The notes under the pieces were generated by a model. It had not been told where the DNA came from. It searched no databases and saw only the letters and a program-made list of their open reading frames with translations. DNA of 64,000 nt from Acetobacter oeni (lineage in GTDB: Bacteria; Pseudomonadota; Alphaproteobacteria; Acetobacterales; Acetobacteraceae): positions 62,001 through 126,000 of the forward strand of contig NZ_WOTA01000004.1 in NCBI RefSeq assembly GCF_011516825.1, written 5' to 3'. This document shows positions 33,561 through 41,094 of this stretch, piece after piece (the first letter of the stretch is position 1; each line of letters begins with the position of its first letter). A program made the translations under genes and the position numbers.

Positions 33561-35231
33561 ATGATCCGACTGACAGAACTCAGACTGCCTCTGGATCATG
33601 TCCCGGAGGCGCTCCCCGAAGCCATTGCCACCCGTCTCGGCATCCCACCCGAAAATCTGCGCGGCTTTACAATCGCCCGACGCGGCTACGACGCCCGCAA
33701 ACGCGGACGGATCAGCCTGGTCTACAATGTGGACTGCGATGTCACGGACGAAGCCGCGCTCCTCGCCCGCTGCGCCGGCGATCAGCGTATTCGCCCCACA
33801 CCCGACACCACCTACCGTTTCCCCGGCGCCGATGGCTCTGTCCTGGCCCGCTCACCCGGCTTCATCCGTCCGGTCGTGATCGGCGCCGGCCCCTGCGGCC
33901 TGATGGCGGCCCTCATCCTCGCACAGGCCGGTCTCCGTCCCCTGATCCTGGAACGCGGCAAGGAAGTCCGCGAACGCACCGTCGATACCTTCGCCCTCTG
34001 GCGCAAATCCATCCTCACCCCGGAGAGCAATGTCCAGTTCGGAGAAGGCGGGGCAGGGACCTTCTCAGACGGAAAACTCTACAGCCAGGTCAGCGACCCC
34101 CGACACCTGGGCCGAAAAGTGCTGGAGGAATTTGTCCGGGCCGGCGCCCCCGAAGAAATCCTCTACGTCTCCAAACCCCATATCGGCACCTTCCGGCTCG
34201 TCTCCATGGTCGAGCATATCCGGCGCGAAATCGAAGCCGCCGGCGGCGAATACCGCTTCGGCGCCCGCGTGGAAGACCTCCTGCTCGACAGCGCCCGCCA
34301 CGTCCGGGGCGTCCGCCTCGCTTCCGGAGAGGACATCGCCGCCTCTCACGTCATCCTCGCCGTCGGCCACAGCGCCCGCGATACCTTCGCCACACTCCAT
34401 GACCAGGGCGTCGCCATGCAGCCCAAACCCTTCTCGATCGGCGTCCGCATCGAACACCCGCAATCCCTGATCGATGCCGAACGCTTCGGCCCGCAGGCAG
34501 GAACCGAAATCCTCGGCGCGGCGGATTACAAACTCGTCCACCACGCCACAAACGGACGCGGCGTCTACTCTTTCTGCATGTGCCCCGGCGGCACCGTCGT
34601 CGCCGCCACCTCCGAAACCGGACAGGTCGTCACCAATGGTATGAGCCAGTATTCCCGCGCCGAACGAAACGCGAATGCCGGCATCGTCGTCGAACTGAGG
34701 CCCGGCGAGGACTATCCGAACACCCCCCTCGGTGGCATCGCCTTCCAGCGCCACTGGGAACGACAGGCCTTTCTTGCAGGCGGCAGCATCTATAACGCCC
34801 CCGCCCAGCGTGTCGGAGATTTCCTCGCGGGCCGCCCCTCAACCCATCTCGGCGACGTCCTCCCGTCCTACCGCCCCGGCGTCACCCCCACGGACCTCGC
34901 AACCTGCCTGCCGGATTTCGTCACCGAGGCCATCCGCGAGGCCCTTCCTGCCTTCGCACGAAAACTTCACGCCTTCGCTCTCGAAGACGCCGTCCTCACA
35001 GGTGTCGAAACCCGCACCTCGTCGCCACTCCGCATCGCCCGCGAACCCGATGGCGCAAGCCCGAACACTCCCGGCCTCTACCCGGCAGGCGAGGGAGCCG
35101 GATACGCGGGCGGCATCCTGTCCGCCGCCATCGATGGCATCCGTATAGCCGAAGCCGTCGCCCTCTCCCTGTCCGGCCAGAAAGCAACCGGCCTCCTGCG
35201 CGGCTCAGCAGGGCTCGAACAGGCCGGCTGA
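33561..35231 (+). CDS. FAD-dependent oxidoreductase, uncharacterised family
   Basis: A 556-residue flavoprotein. A short N-terminal domain (about 1-95, starting MIRLTELRLPLDH) precedes the FAD-binding motif VIGAGPCGLMAALILAQAG at about 107-125. It also has FGEGGAGTFSDGKLYS and the C-terminal GLYPAGEGAGYAGGILSAAIDG. This layout belongs to a widespread family of NAD(P)/FAD-dependent dehydrogenases annotated only generally. AAGGA before the ATG at 33561 decides that start over a frame open to 33522. Substrate and role are unknown. The gene is followed by a convergent quinone oxidoreductase. Confidence 0.88.
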   Translation: MIRLTELRLPLDHVPEALPEAIATRLGIPPENLRGFTIARRGYDARKRGRISLVYNVDCDVTDEAALLARCAGDQRIRPTPDTTYRFPGADGSVLARSPGFIRPVVIGAGPCGLMAALILAQAGLRPLILERGKEVRERTVDTFALWRKSILTPESNVQFGEGGAGTFSDGKLYSQVSDPRHLGRKVLEEFVRAGAPEEILYVSKPHIGTFRLVSMVEHIRREIEAAGGEYRFGARVEDLLLDSARHVRGVRLASGEDIAASHVILAVGHSARDTFATLHDQGVAMQPKPFSIGVRIEHPQSLIDAERFGPQAGTEILGAADYKLVHHATNGRGVYSFCMCPGGTVVAATSETGQVVTNGMSQYSRAERNANAGIVVELRPGEDYPNTPLGGIAFQRHWERQAFLAGGSIYNAPAQRVGDFLAGRPSTHLGDVLPSYRPGVTPTDLATCLPDFVTEAIREALPAFARKLHAFALEDAVLTGVETRTSSPLRIAREPDGASPNTPGLYPAGEGAGYAGGILSAAIDGIRIAEAVALSLSGQKATGLLRGSAGLEQAG

Positions 35232-35244
35232 AGACGCCCGTCTG

Positions 35245-36276
35245 TCAGCCGGCGGTCTGAGCGTGAGACAGAACGATCTTCCCCGAATGCGATCCGGATT
35301 CCATCATCTCATGGGCCGCCACAACCTCACCAAACGAAAAAACCTTGTGAATTAAAGGTGAGATTTCCCCGGACGCCAGCTTCGGCCAGACATGCTCCAG
35401 AAGCTCCGCCGCAACCCGCGCCTTATACGCCGAGCTCTGCGGACGAAGCGTCGTCCCTTTTATCGTAAGATTTCGCGTCAGAATGCGGGCGACATTCACA
35501 TCCTTCGCCTTAGCGCCGGATTGCAGCGCGATAACGATCAGACGCCCTTTTACGGCAAGACACCGGAGATTCCGGTCCAGATAATCTCCGCCCAGAATGT
35601 CGAGAACAACCTCCACACCGTTTCCGCCCGTCAACTCCTTCACTCTTTCGACAAAATCTTCCTCGCGATAATCAATCGCTGTCGCCCCGAGCTTCTCACA
35701 AAGCTGACATTTCTCCGGACTTCCCGCCGTGGCGTAAGGCACCGCCCCGAACACCTTCGCCAGCTGGATCGCCGCCGTTCCTATCCCTCCGGCCCCGCCG
35801 TGAATAAGAACCCGCTCTCCGGATTGCAGCCCCGCCGCGATAAACAGGTTCGACCAGACCGTGAAAAAGGTCTCCGGCAACGCCGCCGCCCGAACTGCGT
35901 CAAAACCCTCCGGCCACGGAAGACACTGACCGGCCGGTACCGCGCAATACTCCGCATAGCCGCCACCATTCGTCAGAGCGCAGACCCGCGACCCCACCGC
36001 CGGAAACCGCACGCCCGCAACCGCCGGCCCCGCCGCAACAACTGTTCCCGCAACCTCAAGACCCAGTAACGGGCTCGCCCCAGGCGGCGGCGGATACAGC
36101 CCCTTGCGCTGCATGAGATCAGGCCGGTTTACTCCGCTCGCGGCAACCCGGATGAGAACCTCTCCCGCCTGCGGCGACGGAACCGGAACCGGTGCCAGAT
36201 GCAGCACGGAAGGCGCTCCGGGTTCGTCAAAAACCACAGCCTGCATGACCAAAGGTAAAGCCGTTTGTTCCGACAT
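35245..36276 (-). CDS. NAD(P)H-quinone oxidoreductase, zinc-free MDR family
   Basis: A 343-residue medium-chain dehydrogenase/reductase of the quinone oxidoreductase (QorA/PIG3) type. The GroES-like N-terminal domain has VNRPDLMQRKGLYPPPPGASP. The NADP-binding motif is HGGAGGIGTAAIQLAK and no catalytic zinc cysteines are visible. It would reduce quinones or similar electrophiles with NADPH. GGGGAGG lies nine bases before the ATG at 36276, which decides the start over 36285 and the longer frame to 36360. It appears monocistronic, between the convergent flavoprotein and the purK end. Confidence 0.92.
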   Translation of the reverse strand: MSEQTALPLVMQAVVFDEPGAPSVLHLAPVPVPSPQAGEVLIRVAASGVNRPDLMQRKGLYPPPPGASPLLGLEVAGTVVAAGPAVAGVRFPAVGSRVCALTNGGGYAEYCAVPAGQCLPWPEGFDAVRAAALPETFFTVWSNLFIAAGLQSGERVLIHGGAGGIGTAAIQLAKVFGAVPYATAGSPEKCQLCEKLGATAIDYREEDFVERVKELTGGNGVEVVLDILGGDYLDRNLRCLAVKGRLIVIALQSGAKAKDVNVARILTRNLTIKGTTLRPQSSAYKARVAAELLEHVWPKLASGEISPLIHKVFSFGEVVAAHEMMESGSHSGKIVLSHAQTAG

Positions 36277-36470
36277 CTCAGTCATCCTCCCCGCCACCCG
36301 GTCCGGCGCAACTCCAGGCCGCACGCGCAATACGATGTGATTCAGAGACCACGCGAACATCTCTCAGATGCCCGGACGTCTCCGTTGCGTGGCATAGCCT
36401 ATCTCACTTTATTCAAAGACCACGATCAAAGAAAAATGACCGGAGGCACCCGCCGGAAAAACGCAGCGGT

Positions 36471-37625
36471 TCAGTCAGCCTTACAGGACACAAGATCCGC
36501 AACAGGCTCGGCCAGAGGACCAAGAGCCGCACGCATCCCGAACTCACCCGGCAGCGCTCCACGCGCAAACAGCACATTCACATGCCCCATTTTACGCCCT
36601 TTCCGGGCTTCCCGCTTACCGTAAAGATGTGGAATCAGCCCCGGCGCGCCGGTAATCTCCGGCCACAGCGCCATATCGTCCGGCCCGACCAGATTCTTCA
36701 TCACCGCATCCGAATGCCGCACAGGCTCCGGCAGGGGCAGCCCCGCCACCGCCCGGATATGCATCTCAAACTGGTCAAAAGGACAGGCATCCATCGTCCA
36801 GTGCCCGGAATTGTGAGGGCGTGGCGCAATCTCGTTCACGAGAACCTCGCCACCGCGCCCGATAAACATCTCCACACCCAGAATCCCGATCAGATCCAGC
36901 CCCACAGCAATACGCCGCGCGGTTTCCCGTGCCTTTGCGGCAAGCGCCGGCTCAATCCGGGCCGGCGCAAAACTCAGATCCAGAATCCCGTCCCGGTGAC
37001 GGTTCTCGGTGACATCGAAACAGCGCACCGTCCCGTCCTGCCCGCGCGCCACCATCACGCTGACTTCCATGCCGAAATCAACCAGCGCCTCCGCAACCAG
37101 CGGCTTCGGCGCCAGCGCCTCAAACGCAGCTTCAAGCCCGGCAGCCCCGGTCACGCGCCGCTGCCCCTTGCCGTCATAGCCCAGCCGCGTGGTCTTCAGA
37201 ATAAACGGATACCCGAGCGCATCGGCCGCTTTCCCGAGACTCTCCCGGTCCGTCACCAGCCGCCACGGCGCGACATCAACCCCGATCGATTCCAGAAAAG
37301 TCTTTTCCTGCTCACGATCCTGACTGATCCGCAGAACATGGCCCGACGGATGCACCGGGCGCAGCTCCGAAAGAAGATCAAGCCCCTCAGCCGGAATATT
37401 CTCAAACTCAAAGGTGATAACGTCCACGGCTTCGGCAAAGCGCCTCAGAACAGCAGGGTCGTTATACGCACCCACCGTCACCGCGTGCGAAACCTGCGCC
37501 CCCGGATCATCCGGCCCGTGCGCCAGAATATGCGACCGGAAGCCCAGCCGCGCCGCCGCCATGGCCGACATGCGACCAAGCTGCCCGCCACCGACAATGC
37601 CGATCACTGCATTGGGTGAAAGCAT
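36471..37625 (-). CDS. purK: 5-(carboxyamino)imidazole ribonucleotide synthase
   Basis: A 384-residue ATP-grasp enzyme that carboxylates AIR to N5-CAIR using ATP and bicarbonate in purine synthesis. The N-terminal GIVGGGQLGRMSAMAA is diagnostic. The ATP-grasp core is seen in FILKTTRLGYDGKGQ, and NEIAPRPHNSGHWTMDAC is the conserved C-terminal block. The ATG at 37625 comes 11 bases after the purE stop, with AAGGAC spaced correctly. It is the second gene of a purE-purK operon, the common arrangement. Confidence 0.97.
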   Translation of the reverse strand: MLSPNAVIGIVGGGQLGRMSAMAAARLGFRSHILAHGPDDPGAQVSHAVTVGAYNDPAVLRRFAEAVDVITFEFENIPAEGLDLLSELRPVHPSGHVLRISQDREQEKTFLESIGVDVAPWRLVTDRESLGKAADALGYPFILKTTRLGYDGKGQRRVTGAAGLEAAFEALAPKPLVAEALVDFGMEVSVMVARGQDGTVRCFDVTENRHRDGILDLSFAPARIEPALAAKARETARRIAVGLDLIGILGVEMFIGRGGEVLVNEIAPRPHNSGHWTMDACPFDQFEMHIRAVAGLPLPEPVRHSDAVMKNLVGPDDMALWPEITGAPGLIPHLYGKREARKGRKMGHVNVLFARGALPGEFGMRAALGPLAEPVADLVSCKAD

Positions 37626-37635
37626 GCCGCCGTCC

Positions 37636-38187
37636 TTATTCTTCCGGTTCATCGCGCACGGAGGCCGTCTGAAGAGCGCGCCACGTATCAAGCCGGGCCG
37701 CCAGATCCGCATCAGTCAGCGCCAGGATCGACGCCGCAAGAAGAGCCGCGTTGATCGCCCCGGCTTTCCCGATCGCAAGCGTCCCCACAGGCACGCCGCC
37801 CGGCATCTGAACGATCGAAAGCAGGCTGTCCATGCCCTTCAGCGCCTTCGATTCAACCGGCACACCCAGCACCGGCAGCCGCGTCCAGGCCGCACACATG
37901 CCCGGCAAATGCGCGGCCCCGCCAGCCCCGGCGATAATCACCGACAGTCCGCGCTCGACAGCCGTCCTCGCATACTCAGCCAGCCGGTCCGGCGTGCGAT
38001 GCGCCGAAACGATCCGCGCCTCGAACGAAACCTCCAGCGTGGTCAGCATGTCAGTCGCATGACGCATGGTTTCCCAGTCCGACTGGCTGCCCATAATCAC
38101 GCCGACACGGGCCGAGCCTCTGTCTTCGGCAGCGGCTTCCACATCGCCATTCGGTGCGGTCAGAGGCGCGTTTTCAATATCATTCAT
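37636..38187 (-). CDS. purE: N5-carboxyaminoimidazole ribonucleotide mutase
   Basis: A 183-residue class I PurE that converts N5-CAIR to CAIR. The signature [14 protein letters not shown], the catalytic-histidine segment SAHRTPDR and the glycine loop [12 protein letters not shown] are all present. It has an N-terminal extension of about 27 residues compared with the typical enzyme of about 160, so translation from a later codon is possible, although no internal ATG precedes GVIMGS. It is followed immediately by purK and works with it in the N5-CAIR route of purine synthesis. Confidence 0.96.
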   Translation of the reverse strand: MNDIENAPLTAPNGDVEAAAEDRGSARVGVIMGSQSDWETMRHATDMLTTLEVSFEARIVSAHRTPDRLAEYARTAVERGLSVIIAGAGGAAHLPGMCAAWTRLPVLGVPVESKALKGMDSLLSIVQMPGGVPVGTLAIGKAGAINAALLAASILALTDADLAARLDTWRALQTASVRDEPEE

Positions 38188-38263
38188 TACTCAGCGGTTC
38201 CCCCGAAAGCTCGCCGAGCTCCCGGGCCTTTCAGGTTTCATCAGGCCCCGACTCACAGCCCGG

Positions 38264-38464
38264 TCAGGCAATGCTGTCCGGAATGAGGTGACTCTCAATC
38301 CAGGAAATCTCATCTTTCAACAGAAGTTTTCGCTTTTTCAGTCGCTGGAGATGGAGCTGATCCATCGGTTCAAGGGCCAGACGGTCAATGACCGTATCCA
38401 GGTCCCGGTGTTCGCTCCGCAACTCATGTAGCTTGCGCAGCATACTGTCCCGGTCACGCAGCAT
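38264..38464 (-). CDS. DUF465 (YdcH-type) small coiled-coil protein
   Basis: A 66-residue, highly charged helical protein with the DUF465 pattern: LHELRSEHRDLDTVIDRL, then LQRLKKRKLLLKDEISWIE. GGAGG lies four to five bases before the ATG. Such proteins are common in Proteobacteria and mostly uncharacterised. It lies upstream of purE on the same strand. A second, shorter member of the same family is encoded 260 bases away on the other strand (38724). Confidence 0.9.
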   Translation of the reverse strand: MLRDRDSMLRKLHELRSEHRDLDTVIDRLALEPMDQLHLQRLKKRKLLLKDEISWIESHLIPDSIA

Positions 38465-38723
38465 TGCACCTCCGGCCTCGCAAGGCGATCTCAGTCAAGG
38501 GTCCGTGGCCTCCCGCCTTAATCGTCCATCGTTCACGCATACGACATCCCGGCCACGTTATGATACGAAGCGCCGTTGCGCCAGTATCCCGCATGCATGG
38601 CTTAACGGAAGAAGCCGGCAACGCAGTCCCGCTTATGTCAAACATGAGCAAATTTTCATGAAAAACCGGCGAAAGACGCGTTAGCGTCATTTTATCGCAG
38701 CCACAGACTGAAGGAGCGAGACC

Positions 38724-38894
38724 ATGAGCAAACAGTCCCGGATCGAAAGCCTGCACCGCCGGCACTCAACCCTCGACGCGAAAATCCACGACGAAGGACA
38801 CCGGCCGATGCCGGATCAGCGCGTGCTCATGTCTCTCAAACTGCAGAAACTTCGCGTAAAAGAAGAAATGGACAGACTGCGCACAACCCTCTGA
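38724..38894 (+). CDS. Second DUF465-type small protein
   Basis: A 56-residue protein that is easy to miss because of its size. It begins MSKQSRIESLHRRHSTLDAK and continues with a helix rich in charged residues (LKLQKLRVKEEMDRLR), which matches the DUF465 pattern of a helical hairpin. AAGGAG lies eight bases before the ATG. It is divergent from the 66-residue DUF465 gene at 38264. The role is unknown. Confidence 0.85.
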   Translation: MSKQSRIESLHRRHSTLDAKIHDEGHRPMPDQRVLMSLKLQKLRVKEEMDRLRTTL

Positions 38895-38949
38895 TCCATA
38901 ATCCGTCGTCGCGGCCCGCCGGAAAGGCAGGCCGAGCGACAGCGGAAAC

Positions 38950-39525
38950 TCAGTCTTCCTCGCTGATTTCAACCCGGGGAGGAACTTCCCGGCCTTCACG
39001 AACCAGACGATCATTGCCGGCCGTTACGGCAGCATTGAGGTCCGTCTGGCTGCACAGACCCAGCGTAACCGGATCGCGGGGCTTGATGTTCGGGCTGTTC
39101 CAGTGCTGCTTGTCCCGCACCTTGGCAATCGTGTCCTTGGTCGTGCCCAGCAGCTTGGCAACCTGCTGGTCCTGCAACTGCGGGAAATTGCGGAGAAGAA
39201 AGGCAATCCCGTCCGGACGGTCATTGCGCCGCGCAACCGGCGTATAGCGGGCACCTTTTGCCCGACGCTTCACCGGGTTGCTGGCTGCAAGAATTTTGAG
39301 ACGCGCGTTAGTATCTTTTTCGCAACGGTTGATTTCCGCCTGCGTCACCTGATGATTCGCAACCGGGTCGTAACCCACAATGCCCTGAGCGACTTCACCA
39401 TCCGCGATGGCCTGCACCTCAAGCGGATGCATGCCGCAGAATTCAGCCACCTGCTGGAACGTCAGAGCGGTTTTCTCGATCAGCCAGACGGCCGTCGCTT
39501 TTGGCATTAAGGGAAGCGTCGTCAT
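38950..39525 (-). CDS. trcR: Cell cycle transcriptional regulator TrcR (DUF1013)
   Basis: A 191-residue protein that matches the DUF1013 family, named TrcR in Caulobacter. The N-terminus LMPKATAVWLIEKTALTFQQVAEFCGMHPLEV and the later helix-turn-helix-like NFPQLQDQQVAKLLGTTKDTIAKVRDK are strongly conserved in alphaproteobacteria. It is thought to act in transcription linked to the cell cycle. AGGA lies seven bases before the ATG at 39525. It lies downstream of rpmE on the same strand but is separated from it by a strong terminator, so it should have its own promoter within about 180 bases upstream. Confidence 0.93.
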   Translation of the reverse strand: MTTLPLMPKATAVWLIEKTALTFQQVAEFCGMHPLEVQAIADGEVAQGIVGYDPVANHQVTQAEINRCEKDTNARLKILAASNPVKRRAKGARYTPVARRNDRPDGIAFLLRNFPQLQDQQVAKLLGTTKDTIAKVRDKQHWNSPNIKPRDPVTLGLCSQTDLNAAVTAGNDRLVREGREVPPRVEISEED

Positions 39526-39706
39526 CGATCGGTCCTGTTGCTGCGTGGTCGTTCGGCGCTCACGCAGGCACCGGGTCCGGTCTTCGGGACGAAGCGAGGC
39601 TCCGGCCCTGCGTGCCTGCCGGCGCGCTCTTGGGGGACGGTAATGGCCGCGACCCGCCTTCGGGTCAAGCCAAAATCACCGTCACCAGAGACAGGCAGAC
39701 CATCAT

Positions 39707-39745
39707 AAAAAAAACCCTGTTCCCGGTATGTTGCCGGAAACAGGG
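39707..39745 (-). terminator. Rho-independent terminator of rpmE
   Basis: Read on the minus strand, CCCTGTTTCCGG and CCGGGAACAGGG form a 12-bp stem with one mismatch and a seven-base loop, followed directly by eight T residues (39707-39714). It lies just after the rpmE stop and before trcR, which marks them as separate transcription units. Confidence 0.9.
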
Positions 39746-39777
39746 CTTTTCGGGCGCTTCCCGACGGGATCGCGCAA

Positions 39778-40008
39778 TCAGTCTTCCTTGCGCTTGCCAA
39801 TACCCGCAAAACGCTTGTTGAACTTTGCCACCTGGCCGCCCGTATCAAGCATGCGCTGCACGCCGGTCCACGCCGGATGAGATTTCGGATCGATGTCCAG
39901 ACGCAGCGTGTGACCGGGCGTGCCGGCGCAGGAACGGGTCTTGAACTCGGTGCCGTCTGTCATGACGACATTGATTTCGTGATACTCAGGATGGATACCG
40001 GACTTCAT
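39778..40008 (-). CDS. rpmE: 50S ribosomal protein L31
   Basis: A 76-residue large-subunit ribosomal protein. It begins [19 protein letters not shown], with the family IHPxY start, and has a basic C-terminus ([13 protein letters not shown]). The zinc-type CxxC pairs of some L31 proteins are absent; one cysteine is seen in [10 protein letters not shown], as in other alphaproteobacterial forms. The frame is open to 40260, but only the start at 40008 gives a normal L31. A terminator follows. It is divergent from mscL. Confidence 0.96.
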   Translation of the reverse strand: MKSGIHPEYHEINVVMTDGTEFKTRSCAGTPGHTLRLDIDPKSHPAWTGVQRMLDTGGQVAKFNKRFAGIGKRKED

Positions 40009-40348
40009 GTCAGAAAAATCTTTCGATGGAGAGAGTCCCGATGCCGACCGGGACAGACTGGCGCCTGCTATACGGATATCATTCGCGCGTTGCAATGCCC
40101 CTGTGGAAGAGAAAACTGCCGCCTGGCAGTCAGTTTGCCACCAGATAACGCCGCTGTTTATCCCGTAATGTAAGTGCCCGTTACGACTATGCTGGACCTG
40201 AAACGCATTGTCGCATGAATATCTGTGAAATATACGATAATAATCTGAATATGTCAGCAATATGTTGCGAATGGTTTAACATTACTGTTGTAAAATGGCC
40301 GGAAAAGCCGGATAACACCTGCCCAACATTAAATTTTCTGAGGGTCCA
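40009..40348. promoter_or_regulatory. Divergent upstream region of rpmE and mscL
   Basis: The 340 bases hold no gene. The half nearest mscL (about 40200-40300) is AT-rich, with several ATAATA/TATACG-like boxes that could serve as -10 elements. I could not choose one pair. Both flanking promoters should lie here. Confidence 0.4.
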
Positions 40349-40813
40349 ATGGCCGAGACTAAGCTGAAAGTACATACTCCGGGTTGGGTTGCCGACTTCA
40401 GAGCCTTCATTATGCGTGGCAACGTGGTCGATATGGCCGTCGGTGTGATCATCGGCGCGGCATTCACCGCCATCGTCAACAGCCTGGTGAAAGACGTCTT
40501 CAATCCGTTCCTCGGACTGCTCATCGGCGGTATAGATTTCAGCAACCTCTTCGTGACCCTGAAAGGCCCGGTCGAGCCAACCCTCGCGGAGGCCCAGAAA
40601 GCCGGTTCCGTCACAATCAATTACGGCGTGTTCCTCAACGCGGTCATCCAGTTCCTGATCGTCGCAATGGTCATCTTCTGGGTCGTGCGCCTGCTGAGCA
40701 AAATGCACACGACAAAAGACGATGCCCCCGCCGCGCCGCCTCCGCCAACCAAGAGCGAAATTCTGCTGCAGGACATTCGCGATCTGCTCGTAAAGCAGCA
40801 GACACACGGCTGA
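40349..40813 (+). CDS. mscL: Large-conductance mechanosensitive channel
   Basis: A 154-residue inner-membrane channel that opens under membrane tension to release solutes during osmotic downshock. The first helix block DFRAFIMRGNVVDMAVGVIIGAAF is the family signature, and the second helix is FLIVAMVIFWVVRLLSKM. The C-terminal tail has a proline stretch (DAPAAPPPPTKSE) and then the usual amphipathic bundle helix (LLQDIRDLL). The length is typical. It is monocistronic and ends at a strong UUCG terminator. Confidence 0.97.
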   Translation: MAETKLKVHTPGWVADFRAFIMRGNVVDMAVGVIIGAAFTAIVNSLVKDVFNPFLGLLIGGIDFSNLFVTLKGPVEPTLAEAQKAGSVTINYGVFLNAVIQFLIVAMVIFWVVRLLSKMHTTKDDAPAAPPPPTKSEILLQDIRDLLVKQQTHG

Positions 40814-40843
40814 TTCTCTCAGTTACAGTTCAGACCGGAAAAA

Positions 40844-40868
40844 GGGAGGCTTCGGCCTCCCTTTTTTT
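40844..40868 (+). terminator. Rho-independent terminator of mscL
   Basis: GGGAGGC, the stable tetraloop TTCG, and GCCTCCC form a perfect seven-bp stem followed by seven T residues. It lies 30 bases after the mscL stop and isolates it from the TonB-dependent receptor gene. Confidence 0.95.
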
Positions 40869-41094
40869 ATGCTGCGTTCTCTCGGCGCCACATCTTTATC
40901 ATCGGACTGATGTGTCCGCCCCGCACGATTTCAGGGCCGGTTAACCCCATCGTTCAGTTCAGCATGTGTCGAAGCGGCAACAAACCGGCAGCTTTAATGT
41001 TTCGTAATCAAAATTATATTGAAACAAAAATAAATTTAGCGTTACTTCGCGAAGTTGCCCAATCGTAACGGTTCTGCGGAGAAGACCCAATTTC

